In this document: positions 48,780 to 62,204 of the stretch, in pieces
Layout of the letters: each line of letters starts with the position of its first letter
Position numbering within the stretch: position 1 is the stretch's first letter
The notes under the pieces: model-generated
What the model was told of the DNA's origin: nothing
What the model saw: the letters and a program-made list of their open reading frames with translations, nothing else
Databases searched by the model: none
Made by a program: the position numbers and the translations under genes
From: Latrodectus hesperus
Taxonomy: Eukaryota > Arthropoda > Arachnida > Araneae > Theridiidae
DNA: 64,000 nucleotides
Direction of reading: 5' to 3'
Assembly: GCA_037975125.1 (NCBI GenBank)
Contig: CM075860.1
Location: 39,593,391-39,657,390 of the forward strand

Positions 48780-48960
48780 AGAAATGGTTGGCTATTGAAA
48801 ATTCAAGACGGAAAACAGGAGCTGGAGGTGGAGTTAAGATAAGCAGTGTGATTGACAGCGTCAGATTATATTCTTTTTCCGTCATTATTTGTCAGCGGTT
48901 TTTTCGACACTGAATTTGAACGTGGTAGTGGTAACACAATTTTCTGTAATTTTATCTTAA
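48780..48960. promoter_or_regulatory. Candidate enhancer-like island with PBX/MEIS-type site
   Basis: A compact GC-richer block with no reading frame. TGATTGACAG at 48849-48858 is an exact match to the composite PBX-MEIS/PREP (Exd-Hth) decamer. An AGATAA GATA-factor site lies 6 bases upstream (48838-48843). Further complex sequence follows (ATTTGTCAGCGG, CGACACTGAATTTGAACG). Close pairing of a TALE homeodomain site with a GATA site is common in developmental enhancers. Function is inferred from motifs alone. Confidence 0.4.
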
Positions 48961-51719
48961 ATAGAGAGGCGCTAGGAAATACTCCTTTATCATTGGTAGT
49001 ATTTATGTATTAAATTACATTGGCACATATCCAAAGAGATGTTGGTTATTCCATATGGATCAATTGTGTCTTCTTTTTATCACGTTTTTCAAACTAATTG
49101 TTTAGTGTTGCCAAATGACAATGCATAAATATAGGAAAGTGAGTTTTTTTTTTTTCCAAGTGTTTATTAAAGAAAATTACTCTCATACTTCATGGTAAAA
49201 TTGAAGAAATAATGGTAATCTGGGATTTGCTTACAATAGAGTATTGTTAATAAACAACCCAAAAAGTTTTAAAATAAATAGGCTTTGTATTGTTTAAGAT
49301 TGAAATTCAAAATTCCTACTTTGAGTAAAGCATTTTTACAAGAGTATCCTAAAATTTCAGAGTCACCATGTAGTCTCGAACAAAACCTGTATTTACCCAT
49401 GACCAAATGCAAAATTGACTTTATTCTGAAAAACCTAGTAAATTTATTTTACCTGGGAGAGTAGAATTCGTCTTTACACGTATGCGATCATTTATAGGAT
49501 TAAGTACTTATTGCTTAATGATTTTAGAAATTTTATGGTCTATATGAGATTCTCTATTGAAATGACAGTTTATTTCGCGTTGTTTTTTCCTGATTTACAA
49601 CAATTTCTTACTTTGAAAAACAATTTCTTACTTTGAAAAACAATTTCTTACTTTGATCATTGTAAATATCCTCACAAAGATAAAAAAAAAAATCGAGTCA
49701 CTGATTTATATAAACAAACATAAATTGGAAAAGCTCACAATTGCTAGATTGAACTTTATTTTATTTTATTTATTTATTTATTATTATTATTATTTTTTTT
49801 TGGTGAATGGAAGAACTGATGTCATCTGATTGTAAAGAAATTCTTCTGCAAGCCATTAAACTTGCAGAAGAACTTCGAATTTTGAGAGATTTACTGGTAT
49901 GATATGATGGATATCTTCAACTAATCACTAAAATAAAATGAGTTATTTTTTATGTAATCTTAACGTTATTGTGTGCCATTCAACTCTAAAAATGCCTCTA
50001 TTTTATGTTACATAAATAAGTGGATTATATAATATTAAACTAAGTTGAAATTACCGAATCAGTTCTTTGTTAAATACAGCCTTATTTTACACGTACACTG
50101 AAGTCAATTGATAACTTAAAAAATCGTTTATCAACGAATTACGACAAGGTTCACATCTAAAGATGGAAGTTTCAACTATTCTGAAAATAAAATGTTTTCT
50201 GGAAACTATCTTTGCCTCTAACTTCTTCCTCTCTCTGCAGATTTCTTCTCCATTAAGTTATAAATTATTGGGTTCAAAATAAATTTCTGTAAAGAGTGAT
50301 TATGTTTAAAATCAAATAAGAAAAACATTTTGTGTCTGTTTCTGAGAAACGAAGCTAAATTTGGTACAATTGTTTTATTCATATTTTATCAACATTCTAT
50401 AACTTTAAAGGAAAAAAAAAGTTTCTGCAAATGGAATTCCATAGATTTTCGTAAAAAATGGGGTTATTATTTCATTTCTCTGGCACACAGGCGATAAAGT
50501 CGCTAAATGACTCTAAATTAAAATGTCACCTATTGCTACCTTTTTCCATTATGATTTTAAAACCAACTCGTTTCTGTGTTTAATTCCTATATTCCGTGAT
50601 CTTATATCATTTTCTATATACGTGGAAAATAGAATAGAACTCATTACTTTGTTTCGAAATTGTCTCTTGGTGAAAATTTTTTAATTATAATTCAAAATTT
50701 ATAATGAACTATAATATTAATCTTTCATAAATTCAAATATTTTCTTAGAACTTGTTAAAAAAACAAAGTTGTCTTTTTTTTTAAATTTCAATTATTGTTT
50801 TTAAAATCTTCAATATTATGAATTAATTTTTTCAGTTTTCCTGTTTATTTAGTTTAAAAATTTCTCCAAGAAGACTATTAACTTACTATAGCACATATTA
50901 CAAAGCATTATTCAAAAATCCATATTTGCTGAAAAGTAATACATTATTGTATATCATGTTACTATACAGTATGCTTATTTGTATTATATTTTCCTATGCT
51001 GATAAAAATATACACATCTTTAAAATCTTAAAGAAATCGTATTTTATGTTAGAATATGATATTGTTTTCTGTTTCCGCTTGTGTTTCAAGTAAATTTCTT
51101 TTATATTTATTAAGAAAAATTAGAAAAGTTTATCGTGAGAAATGTAGCACGCAATGCTAAAAATATATTAATTTACGAACAGATCTCGACGTATGGAATT
51201 TAACAGAAATTCAAAAAATGTTCGTAATATTGCAAATCATGAAATTTTTAATGAACAATTTTTACAGAAACGTTCAGAAGCTTTTACTCACTTTAGTCTT
51301 TGAATAAAAAAACGAGTGATCTAATTAAAAATAAAATCAATAACCGATATGACATAATTCCGTTACAAATTTTTTCCTCGGAGAAAAATTTAAATCATCA
51401 AATTTATGTATGTGTGTGTTTGTTTTATAATTTGAAATAACAAAAGTATTTCTAGTTATACAAAATTATTTCAGATATTTTACAGTATACAATTACAAAA
51501 ATTTCATATTAGTAGCTATATGTATATAATATATAATGTGAAATTTTATATTAGTTATATAAGTTATTTTAAGGTTTAATGCTTAACACTTTTTCTCAAT
51601 CTGTTGCCAAATAAGAATTCTAAAAAAATGTTTTGCTTCCCGTTTGTGTTATTTATTTTAAAGTATTATTTTTATAAAATTAATCCCCGGACTCACACAC
51701 ATAAGCAATGTAGGCCAAC
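48961..51719. other. AT-rich non-coding stretch with a short tandem repeat
   Basis: Holds the 20-bp tandem repeat at 49601 and simple T/A-rich sequence near 49755-49800. No exon or transposon recognised. Confidence 0.5.
49601..49656 (+). repeat. 20-bp tandem repeat, 2.8 copies
   Basis: CAATTTCTTACTTTGAAAAA occurs at 49601 and 49621, and partially at 49641, with no differences. Confidence 0.95.
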
Positions 51720-51990
51720 ATGCTGTTTATGTTCTTTCGTGTTAATTGTTTCGCTCGAAAGCAAGTAGCATCTGTCTTAGTTTTTCTGAGAAAAAAAGAA
51801 ATCATCCCCCTACGTTGGCTGCGAGTGTTTACGCCGTGATGCGAAAATGGGCTGGTTAATGACCTTTCCCCTGAATTCTAGTAGTCGGCACGTGTGAATC
51901 AAAACAGAATTGGCGAAGATTTGGGGAAATCTGTAAGCCGGGGAAGAGCTTCTAAGCAACCTGAAATAAACTCACGTGTTTCAAAGGAAA
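51720..51990. promoter_or_regulatory. Candidate enhancer-like island with two CACGTG E-boxes
   Basis: A GC-richer non-coding block flanked by very AT-rich sequence. CACGTG occurs near 51889 and again near 51975; TGTTTAC (forkhead-type) lies near 51828 and GGTTAATGACC near 51853. No open frame spans it, and no tRNA-like or terminal-repeat structure is visible. Suggested as regulatory on composition and motif content. Confidence 0.35.
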
Positions 51991-54970
51991 TTTTTAGAAT
52001 AAATAGTAAATAATGGCATTTTATTACGAACTATTCTGATATTTCGAATAATTTACAGTGACATAACGAGGTTAAGGTTTTAAAAAAAAATGGTGTTTTT
52101 CTGAAACTCGAATTTGTATATTAGATTTTTTTTTACCCTTTTATTCATTCTTTGAAATTATTATAAAATATTTTTCACCCCCTAAATCGATAATATAATT
52201 TTATTTCTTATTTGTAGAGAATGTTTAAGTGTTATAGTGTGTTGGTCGTGTATTAATTTTAAAACTAATCTTGAATTCTATTTTTATGTAAAATAAAATG
52301 AAACTTTTCATTCAAATCGAATAACATTTCGTCTATTGTAAGTTTTGTTCTTTCTTAAAATGTAGTTTATTTTTCCTGCTACTAAACACAATCAGCATTA
52401 GTTGTATCATGTTAATTTCGTCTGAAAGTCTACATTAAAATAAATGAATTAAAAATATTTGAAATTAGCGTTTTTTTTTCTTTTTTTTTTCTTAAAAATA
52501 GTTTATTTTTATGCAAACATTTCAGGCTATTCAAAATTTCCAGTTAAAAATAAACATTGGAATTAATTCCTATTCATAATTTTATTTTAAACCATTCTTA
52601 ATCATAGTTAAGAATTATTTTATGGTTTGTAATTTGTGCCATAGAAGTCATAATATTGTAGCTTTAAATATGATTAAAAATATAAAATTTATTGATAAAA
52701 CATTTTTGACTTTGTGATTGATTGATTGATTTGATACTTGTACGATTGATTCCTCATAGATTTGGGATATCTCAATCAGAAACGAAGATATTTCTCAGCT
52801 TTGAAATACGAGCATTACTAGTAATTATTGACTGAGTTTTTGTGTAAAGTGATGTTCAAGCCACAGCGATTCTTTGTTTTGATAGACGATGTTTCATAAT
52901 AAATGTCTAGTTTTTTTAAATTAAATTATGAGAATAAATGTGTGTTCGAAATCTCAAAAATGTTCATTTGCTTGAATGAATTTATATACTTTGGAGATAT
53001 TTTTCCGTATAAACATTTACTTCACTAATATCTTAAATGACTGAATATCTTTGCTTTGTATTTCCAAATAATCTTTCAAAAAAATTTTAATTAAAGCAAC
53101 TTGTATACTAACTTTATACAGCGTGATTAATCAATAATTTTTTGTGGTATTTATCTCTTGTTTTGGTATGGTGTTTAGTTTCATTTGTCATGTATAAAAT
53201 TTTAGGATCTAATTCCGTTCCGATACATATTATTTTATGAATGAAAAACGGAGAATTTTTTTTAAAATTTGTTTCATTTTCATGTTCACAGCATTAGTTA
53301 AATGAAAAAAGTTATCGTTCGCCTTTAAATTACCTTTAAACTGTTGGAACATCACATAAAAATGTGTGGTTATTTTTGATTCTCACAATTATTTTTCTAG
53401 TGTGATAGGAAGATTAAAGATGCCACAGAATAAAATACAATTCGATTCATAAATGAGGCATTCGAAATGTAACAACCGAATAAAACTGGTAAAACATATC
53501 TTTACTCAGAAATAATGTAAATTACCAAGGTGAATGATTGAAAAATGCAATCGCTTTTGTTCTGAATCACAAAAATCAAATCCTTTGATGTACGCGGTGA
53601 TTAATGATTACTATTTTTGACGCCATATGGCTGTATCAGCAGTAATTTGATTATTTCTAAGAGGTTAAAAAAATATTCTTTTTACTTGATCTCTGAGAAA
53701 GGTTAAAATTGCTTTGATTTACTGTTGATTATGTTAAATTTCCTATTCTCTACGTAAGGTGAAGGGATGTAATCCATATTTCAGCTTAAATTCTTCTTTC
53801 TTTTCCCATTTTGCTGGCTTCATCAACAGCAAGATATAGGGCTCTACCAGTTTGAAGCGTGCAAATATGTCCTTATGTGCCAGTGATAACTGCTTTGCTC
53901 AGGATTGAACCCTTGACATTCCATTCATAAAGACACCCTTACGCCAGATTGATGGATGTGGAATATATTCATCTTCTATAAATAAAAATGAAGTCATATA
54001 AATCCATTTTTTTTTAAATTTCAAAATCATTATACGGTTTTAAAAACGTGAAATGTATTTCCTAAATAAAAGTTCCTGTATCTGAAGTCTTCAATTTGAG
54101 TCTGCTTGGAAAATGTCATGTTTATTTTTTTTCGCTTTTAATTGTTACCAAAGGTCAAGTATTGTGGAGGAGAGAATTCCTGACAACCTTTTATTGATTT
54201 ACAGCCTCTATTAACATATCTTCAATTGGGAAACGAACTGGAGAAGAAGGGGAATGTAAAAACTGTTCTATCTTTTGTATTCGCGTCACGCTATCATAGT
54301 AATACATTTTGATACAAAGTTTATCATTTGCGAACTACGAAAGCGTGACACTTGGGTGGGAAGCACTCATCTTAAGACCCCCCTTTGAGACTCAAAATCG
54401 TTTTATGGCTATGCAAACTAACGTGACACAGCGCAGTTTATGAACTCGCCATCAGGTGGGGAAAAATAGTTTGGAAGAGATTGGTGGGTATTAAGAACCA
54501 CTTTTTCGTGTTTATGTTTTTCTTCAGTGTGCGTGAAAATATTAAAATCGGTTTCAAAGATTTCCAGAAGAATGTGTGTTGTATTAAAAAAAAAAAAATA
54601 GTCAGGTGAATGCATCTTTTACGCGGGAATGGATGAAGATGAAGATCATTTTTAGTACTCACTGTATAAGTATCAACGAAAGTATTTCCTGTATTTACTT
54701 ATTTCTATTATCAGATAGTGTCATCTTTAAACCTGTTTTCCTTTTTAAAAGTTATCTTTCTTGTCTCTTGTTACGTCATTTTATTAACATATTTTGAATT
54801 TGAACCTGAAATCTTCAATTTAAATGAATTCCAAATACTTGCAAATAACTATTCTCAAAATGGTAATCGAGTTCATTTACAATTAAAGTGAAAACCAGAA
54901 CGCTAACCATAAAATTCTGCCAGCATTATTATATAGAACCCTTTGTGGCGTAGGACTGCCTTTGGCATAT
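51991..54970. other. AT-rich non-coding stretch
   Basis: No exon or transposon recognised with confidence. Around 53820-53960 an antisense B-box-like GGATTGAACCCTTG may mark an old SINE. About 54200-54430 is somewhat less AT-rich. Confidence 0.4.
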
Positions 54971-55895
54971 CATACAGCTTGGATTCGCCAGAGAATCGAA
55001 CCTTACAAATGCTGAATAGTGCTTAGAAGAACCATTCTTAATAGAGATTTTGTTGAAAGTTCCTGATGAGATGTCGATGGAGAATATCGATATATGTCAT
55101 ACAGCTTGGATTCACTAAGGAATTGAACAGTACAAGTGCTGAATAGTACTTAGAAGAATATTGTATCATTTTTAATAGAGATTTTGTTGAAAGTTCCTGA
55201 TGAGATGTCGATGGAGAATATCGATATATGTCATACAGCTTGGATTCACTAAGGAATTGAACATTACAAGTGCTGAATAGTGCTTGGAAGAATATTGTAT
55301 CATTTTTAATAGAGATTTTGTTGAAAGTTCCTGATGAGATGTCGATGGAGAATATCGATATATGTCATACAGCTTGGATTCACTAAGGAATTGAACATTA
55401 CAAGTGCTGAATAGTGCTTGGAAGAATATTGTATCATTTTTAATAGAGATTTTGTTGAAAGTTCCTGATGAGATGTCGATGGAGAATATCGATATGTGTC
55501 ATACAGCTTGGATTCAATAGAGAATTGAACAATACCAATGCTGAATAGTACTTGGAAGAATATTGTACCATTTTTAATAGAGATATTGTTGAAAGTTCCT
55601 GATGAGATGTCGATGGAGAATATCGATATATGTCATACAGCTTGGATTCACTAAGGAATTGAACAGTACAAGTGCTGAATAGTACTTAGAAGAATATTGT
55701 ATCATTTTTAATAGAGATTTTGTTGAAAGTTCCTGATGAGATGTCGATGGAGAATATCGATATATGTCACACAGCTTGGATTCACTAGGGAATTGAACAA
55801 TACAAATGCTGAATAGTACTTGGAAGAATATTGTATCATTTTTAATAGAGATTTTGTTGAAAGTTCCTGATGAGATGTCGATGGAGAATATCGAT
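54971..55895 (+). repeat. 134-bp satellite array, about seven copies
   Basis: CATACAGCTTGGATTC (CACACAGC in the last copy) recurs at 54971, 55098, 55232, 55366, 55500, 55634 and 55768, a period of exactly 134 bases except 127 for the first, more diverged unit. Each unit also contains GAACA(T/G)TACAAGTGCTGAATAG-like sequence, TTTTTAATAGAGATTTTGTT and GATGAGATGTCGATGGAG. The array ends abruptly at about 55895. The copies differ by few bases, so homogenisation is recent. Open frames across it have no meaning. Confidence 0.95.
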
Positions 55896-55981
55896 TACAC
55901 ACTAAATCAAAGATTCCATTGCATTTGGATGATGACACTATGTGGTTTAAAGTAGATGTTTCACTTCATCATTGTGTTCAT

Positions 55982-56300
55982 CTAACCATGATTGAACATG
56001 TCCCGCTGCGTAAATAATAGCATTTTCATTCTAGAAAATTCCATGTCCTTCTGCAAAGTTTCCGTCGTAGGATAGATTTGGTCAAATAAACAGCTGTATT
56101 TCTTTCCAATGATCCTTGTTTCCAAGGTTACGATTCTGCTATCTTCAAAAAATGTTGGGACACTAGGAAACCGCGACACAGTTGCCCATGCCGTGATAAA
56201 CCCGCCGTCATGCATGATAACTAGATGGAAACAATGCCGATCATGTGTTTGTGTATGTCTTCGGAACGTGTACCATCGTGTTAGGCGAAGTGTGTAAGTT
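55982..56300. other. GC-richer block of unknown nature after the satellite
   Basis: Contains GTTGCCCATGCCGTGATAAA, CCGCCGTCATGCATGATAAC and CCTTGTTTCCAAGGTTACG. Both strands carry 62-77 codon frames with no domain I know. It could be conserved non-coding sequence or an exon; neither can be shown. Confidence 0.25.
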
Positions 56301-57704
56301 ATTTCGTCTGATGATATAACTGTCTTTCATTTATGAATGGATAATATCTCTTAGTTGCGCCACTACTATGTTGGTGATATTTGAAATTAACATCTGTTAC
56401 AAGTGGCTTAGGAATTGCTTTCTGTCGTAAATATTGTCTTTATGAAAAGTACTTTCTAACTGTAATTATTGATATTGGAGAATCATTGGCTGATTGAGCT
56501 CAGTGGTCATTTTTGCTACAATTACTTTCTTTCTTAGACATAACAAACCCTCTTAGTACCCATCAGTATTTTTCACCCACATTCTTTTTCCACCCACTAT
56601 TTTGTTTTAATCAAATCTTCTCCGTCTACTATAATTAGACTTTTTGAAGGTCTGAGACTTGACATTTCACATGTTTAACTTTCAACTAACGCTACTTCAT
56701 TAAAGCTACTTCGTAACTGTTATGATATTTACTTTTTATATTAACAAAAAATTGATATCTAGGATTGTATTTTAGTACTTACGAATCGAAAATACTTAAA
56801 TGTCATTTTTTTATTCACAAATGTTTTCTTTATTGTGATAGCTACCTTTATACAAGATTCTTTTAAAGGTGCGCCCAGTATAAAGTAAACGGAAGTAAGA
56901 AAATACAAAAGAATGTCCTTGCTAAGCTCCAGAATAATTAATCCTGGAATATTAGTTAGAGAATGTAGATTGACAATTAGATAATTGTATATGATGTCAT
57001 CAATCTTCGTGGACGAAATTTTCTGCTTATTTTCTAGAGAGAAGTTGAAAATAAACATGAGATTCGATTCATTTTGTGAAATTTACGCAGTAATCTTCGA
57101 TGAATTATTGATTGTTTGCATATTGAAATGAAAAGAAAAATATATTAGAATTGTACATGAGTATAGACTTGTGTTAAAAAATATTTCTATTTATGCATTC
57201 AATTTTTTTACTTTAAAAAGAGCTACTGCAATATACAGAAAACATGTAAACAACGATTGCCACGTTTTTCGTCCTCAGTTGTCTTCTGAAAGTGAAGGTA
57301 TCTAATTGAAATCATAACTACTATTATTTATATTTACGCCGTACTAATGATATAATAATGAACTGTTGACAATAGTATGGAACGTGTGCAAACTAAGCGT
57401 AATTTTAAAGAGGCTTGACTTTTACAAACTATATATTTTTTATTATAATAAAAAAATAACATTGATTCATTTATATACATTTTACATTGAACATTACGTC
57501 ATCCTTTTCAAATTTCTACTGTATGACCCGGTAAACTCATTGACTTGGTATACTTTGATTATACCTGAACAAAACAATTGAATGTTGCCTCCAAATACCC
57601 TTAATTCAACAACGTTTTGCTTTTGGGAAGGAATGTAACATTTATATTTCTAAAATGTCCAGTTATTACAATAACATTCCACCTTTTTTAGTTTTACAAG
57701 GGGC
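56301..57704. other. AT-rich non-coding stretch
   Basis: The minus-strand frame 56759-57058 (99 codons) has AT-driven composition and no domain, splice context or signal, and is not called as a gene. Confidence 0.45.
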
Positions 57705-57977
57705 GTAATTGATGGCAACTTATATTGGAGGGCACCCAGTGGGTTTGCCATCATAGCCCCGAAAGTGGGTGGATCTTAACTAATATAGAAGCAGTGACCA
57801 AGCAAAAGACCCCTAATCTTGGCCTGCTATCCCCAGAGTGCCCGTAAAATAAGTCATGGTCGCATCTGTTTTACGTACCCTAGCTGCCATTAGTGAACAC
57901 GACGGTTGGTTCGAGATTCGAACTCACTACCTTCCTATAACGAGAGCTAAAGCCTTAATCAATCAGGTCACCACGCA
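57705..57977 (-). repeat. SINE-C, minus orientation, diverged
   Basis: ATTAGTGAACACGACGG, the B-box complement GAGATTCGAACTCACTACC and the head complement CAATCAGGTCACCACG match the family. The 3' half of the element is more diverged and the left border is uncertain. Confidence 0.7.
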
Positions 57978-59132
57978 CTCGGAATCTAATACCTTAGCGG
58001 AGAAAATTTTTCAGCCACCACTTCTATATAGCTATTTTTAAGTAAAATGAAATGCAACATCTAACTTCCGGAACTCATCATATACTCGTGCATTCTTCAG
58101 AGTGAGAAGTCTCAGGTTCCATACCAACCTCTATTGAACAGATTAGTCTCGGGTTTTTACTTTTCAGGTACATTTGTAGCGGTAACTGTTTTGATATCTT
58201 CTGGTTTCTCACAAGAGAAAAATGCGAAGAATAAGTCTTACAACAGACTTCAACTGTTATAGGGTAGCCTTATAAAAGGGTTCAAGCATCCATCTCTTGT
58301 TGCTCAACATTAGCCGGGATACATAGATCATGTACTCACTCACCAATCTTCGCTGACTCTGACACTGTATTCCTGGCAAATGATTTTACATGTCTTATAA
58401 CAAGATGTGTCTCAATATTTAAGTTCTCCGTATGTTTGATCATTTGTATGAGATTGCATTTCCCAACCTTTCCTAACTTTGAGCAAACCTTCTTTTAAAA
58501 AAAATCATTATTGTACCTTTAGTTCAAATGTATAGCGGAAAGAAAAATATAGAGGCTTCTCTTGCTAAATCGATTAACTCTATTTTTGTAATTTTATCTA
58601 ATTTAAGTATCAAAGTACATGATTGGCGCCGAACTGTATATATTCATAACAAATTTCTCTAATAATAAGTATGAACACTACTAAATGAAACAAAAAAATT
58701 TTCGACATAGAATAATAAATTATTTATTTCAGAAGTCAATCTTGATTAAATCAATTATATATAATTGTTGTGATGTTCCATTGTTATGATAAGATGACAA
58801 ATCCTTATAAATACATAATCATTTACTTGAATTAAGCTTTTTGTCAGCAATTTGAATTAAGGAACCATCCAATTCAAATAATTCTTAACTACATCTTCCA
58901 TCTTATTATAACGGTTTATTTTCTTCATGAACAACTCACAATAAAATTAAAATTTATAAGTATATTCTGTGTGGCAGTTCGAATACAGGTGGTTTATAAT
59001 TTATTTTTCTTGTACTTATTTTATATGAGCAACGAGTTATTGAAATTGCTTCAAAATGCGGAAATGCAAGCTGAATGGATTAAAGTGAAATTTTGGATTA
59101 GTGGTCACAGTTACTTGCCCATTGTTGTTGTT
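57978..59132. other. Mostly AT-rich; decayed repeat possible at start
   Basis: About 58080-58160 has a B-box-like CAGGTTCCATACCAACC and may be an old SINE. TTGGCGCCGA near 58623 is an isolated E2F-like motif. Nothing else was seen. Confidence 0.35.
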
Positions 59133-59450
59133 GTTGCCGTGGTAACCTTATGGTTAGGACATCGGCCTTTTTGATTCCCAATGCCACCAAAGACCCACCA
59201 AGTACACGCGATAAACGTGCTCGTTAAATCTGTGGAATCGAAAGTCCTCTGATCAGTCGTTGAGCAGTTACTATAGGTGTAATGGTCTGGAGACAATTTC
59301 CTCCCCCTCCAAATCATAGTCAAAATTGAGGGAGTGGATCCTCTGGTGGTGCCATCTATCGGAGGCTTCTTAGAACAAAGACGCACTTTCAGCTTCGTTG
59401 TGCTTGCTTAGGTTAAGCAAAAGATGCGTCTTTAATTTCGCATAGTTGTC
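59133..59450 (+). repeat. SINE-F candidate with damaged tRNA-like head
   Basis: GCCGTGGTAACCTTATGG and TTAGGACATCGGCC resemble a tRNA-type A-box region. TTTTTGATTCCCAATGCC resembles a B box brought too close by an internal deletion. The block is GC-richer to about 59410. Only one copy is present, so the borders and family are tentative. It is preceded by GTTGTTGTTGTTGTTGC. Confidence 0.4.
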
Positions 59451-60393
59451 TGCTAGCAAATTTGGCTTGTCTAAGTGTCATAATCAACAACGATATCCTG
59501 CCTAATTAAATTAATTTCAAGCAAAGTAATTCTAGAACATTTTTTTTGTCAGATGATTAGTATAATATAATGAAAACTAAAAAGAAAGCGCCATTTCAAG
59601 TAAGCACAAATGGCTCATCAAGATATTTTCTTTACAAATACTACAAAATTTTTTTATCGATAACAGAAAGGTGACAGTTACGGGGATATCAATAAATTGG
59701 CTCAAAATGCAATGGATGAAATTGGAAAAGTCAAGACCCCCATCTGTTCTAATTCAAGTGAGACTTCAATGGAGATACGAATTTAATGCCAGTAATATAA
59801 GAAATGTTTAGTATTTAACCCACTATGTCTGAGAAATGTATACCAGTCTTTATTGCATCCAGTAGGTGACAAGGAATAAAAAAAAAAAGGATATGATGGA
59901 TTTGCTAAAATTCACTTCGCCCTTAAAACATAATTATTATAAAACTTTTAAAAGCTAATCGACATGCGGGGGGGGGTCAATTACATCTTGCGAAGAAGAC
60001 ATTTATATATGTGATGAATCAATTTAAACAAATTATTAATAGTCGTAATATTATGTAACAGAATAGTTATTATTCATTTTGGTTAAAATCACTAATAAGA
60101 GATACATGGATTTACAGAACGAAGTTTTCTGTAAATATTTCAAAACTGACTTTGGATTCATAATTTTCTTCCACTTCCTAAATCGATTGATTCCTTTAAT
60201 CGCAAAAAAGATTATAGTAATAATATTTAAACTAAAGATATATCACACACACACAACTTATACTTTTTATGCGTCATTACGTGAAAGTTGTGTTAGTAAC
60301 ATAATCTATATACTATTTTTGAAATTGTAATTGAAAAATTATTTTAAAAACAATATATATACTATTATATTATTTTTCTCAGTTTATTTAATG
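59451..60393. other. AT-rich non-coding stretch
   Basis: No supported feature; a G8 run lies near 59968. Confidence 0.45.
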
Positions 60394-60645
<252 letters not shown>

Positions 60646-60775
60646 GATATATAGCATTCGTTGTTTCTTTTCTCAATTGTTAGCTTGTAGTAAAACCTCC
60701 AAATAAATGAATTTTATCTTTTTGTTTTGTTTAAATGTGTTATGATTTTGATTTTTTTCCCCATCATTTTACTTC

Positions 60776-61252
60776 TTCAGCACGACAGCCCGGGGTGGGC
60801 CAAGGCTTTCCTCAGAACACTCCTCCATTGTGTTCTGCGGAAGGCGATAGTTCTCCAATTTGTCACTTTCAGCACTTCAAAATCCTCCTCTACACAATCA
60901 GTTTGGTCCGACCCCTAGATCTGTTTGCAATTGTCCTATAATTAAAAATTCTAGAAGTCAAAGACGAGGGGTACATTCGACACATATGGCTCGCAAATCT
61001 CAAGCGACATATTTTAATATAATTGACGATGTCAGCTTCCTTAAAAAATCTGTAGAGCTCGAAATTTTATCTGTGCCTCCAAACTCCATTCTCATTTACA
61101 GCACCCAAAATCTTTCTTAAGACTTTTCGTTCAGATATTACAATTTGATTTGACTGAGTCTGTTAGAGTTCAGGTTTCGCATCTATAAGTGAGAAAGTGG
61201 TCTTATGATGGTTTTGTATAGCGTGATTTTCGTAGATCTTTTGATCAGTTTC
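60776..61252 (-). pseudogene. RTE-like LINE reverse transcriptase C-terminus and 3' end
   Basis: The minus strand gives, in order and across frames, RSTKITLYKTIIRPL (from about 61245), VLRKILGAVNENGVWRHR, NFELYRFFKEADIVNYIKI, RLRFASHMCRM and SRGRTKL, then GKPWPTPGCRAEE. This is the standard sequence of blocks after the catalytic domain in RTE-type endonuclease/reverse transcriptase proteins of arthropods. Several stops and frameshifts make it dead. The catalytic domain and endonuclease are absent. Plus-strand frames at 60727-61120 are shadows. Its 3' end resembles the tail of element E. Confidence 0.85.
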
Positions 61253-62204
61253 GATTTTTTTCCATCATTATCATTCCTATTTTCACGTTATAAATTTAGT
61301 TTTACGCGTTTTTTTAAATTCCAGTAGAAAATATGTCCTCATACAAATGCCTAAGTTATTTCATGATGGATTGAATAACATTAGCCCAATAAAGCCCAAC
61401 GTTCCTTTTAAATATATATATTTAATGTGTGATCGTTATTCGTTTATTTTTTAAATACTAAATGAAATTTTATCATTATTTAAAAATTTTTCAAAGTTAC
61501 TGATATATATCCGATGACCATTTAAGAATTCACTTAAAAATTGTTTAAGAAAAAAAAATTTTTTTTATTGTTTATTTCAGTGTGACAGCATTGCTTTGAT
61601 TTGGGAAATTGTTTTCAATTCTCGTCCTATTTTCTGTGGATTTTCATATCGTTATCTTTTTTGTAGTTTATTTTTGTTAGTAATTCAGTATGTTCATGAA
61701 TTCACTTATCATTTATAAGTAATAAAAATATTTACCCTGAGACTTCCTAATAAATTCCTCAACAAGTTTCCCATGCGTAAACAAATCATCTGAAAGGTGA
61801 AAAAATAACATGATTTTTTTCTCTTTACGCGAAAGATTTTTAGATTTGTATGTTTGATATGCCGTGTTCAAAAATTCTTCCGGGTTTTTTGTTTTCTTCC
61901 TCCCTCCTTTTTTTCAGAAGCTATGGTTATGCATTGTAAGTGTTAGTTAAATATATCTGTAGTGCTCAGTCTCACTTTGAGAATCGAATGATTTTTTTCA
62001 CGCATTCATCATTTGTATCGCATTTAATTTGCAGTGGCCACTGCAAGAGATTATAACGTATTCAAATCCCTCCTGAAATTAATTTTCACCTCGTAAAAAT
62101 TTTCTTGTTTGCGTCATGTTATTATATGAAAATTTCCATTTTTTATTTATTTTAAATTATGAATTTATAAGAAAAGGTATAATATAAAATTAACTGTTGC
62201 AAAT
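61253..62204. other. AT-rich non-coding stretch
   Basis: No supported feature. Confidence 0.5.

Noticed and set aside
54971..55895. CRISPR array
   Set aside because: Units are contiguous 134-bp tandem copies with no unique spacers, in an animal genome.
56759..57058. 99-codon minus-strand frame as a small protein gene
   Set aside because: AT-driven composition, no domain, no signal peptide and no splice or promoter context.
60727..61120. Three overlapping plus-strand frames, with an apparent acceptor at TTCTTCAG before 60781, as a host exon
   Set aside because: The minus strand carries a clear RTE-like reverse transcriptase tail over the same interval, so the plus frames are shadows and the acceptor-like sequence is coincidental.
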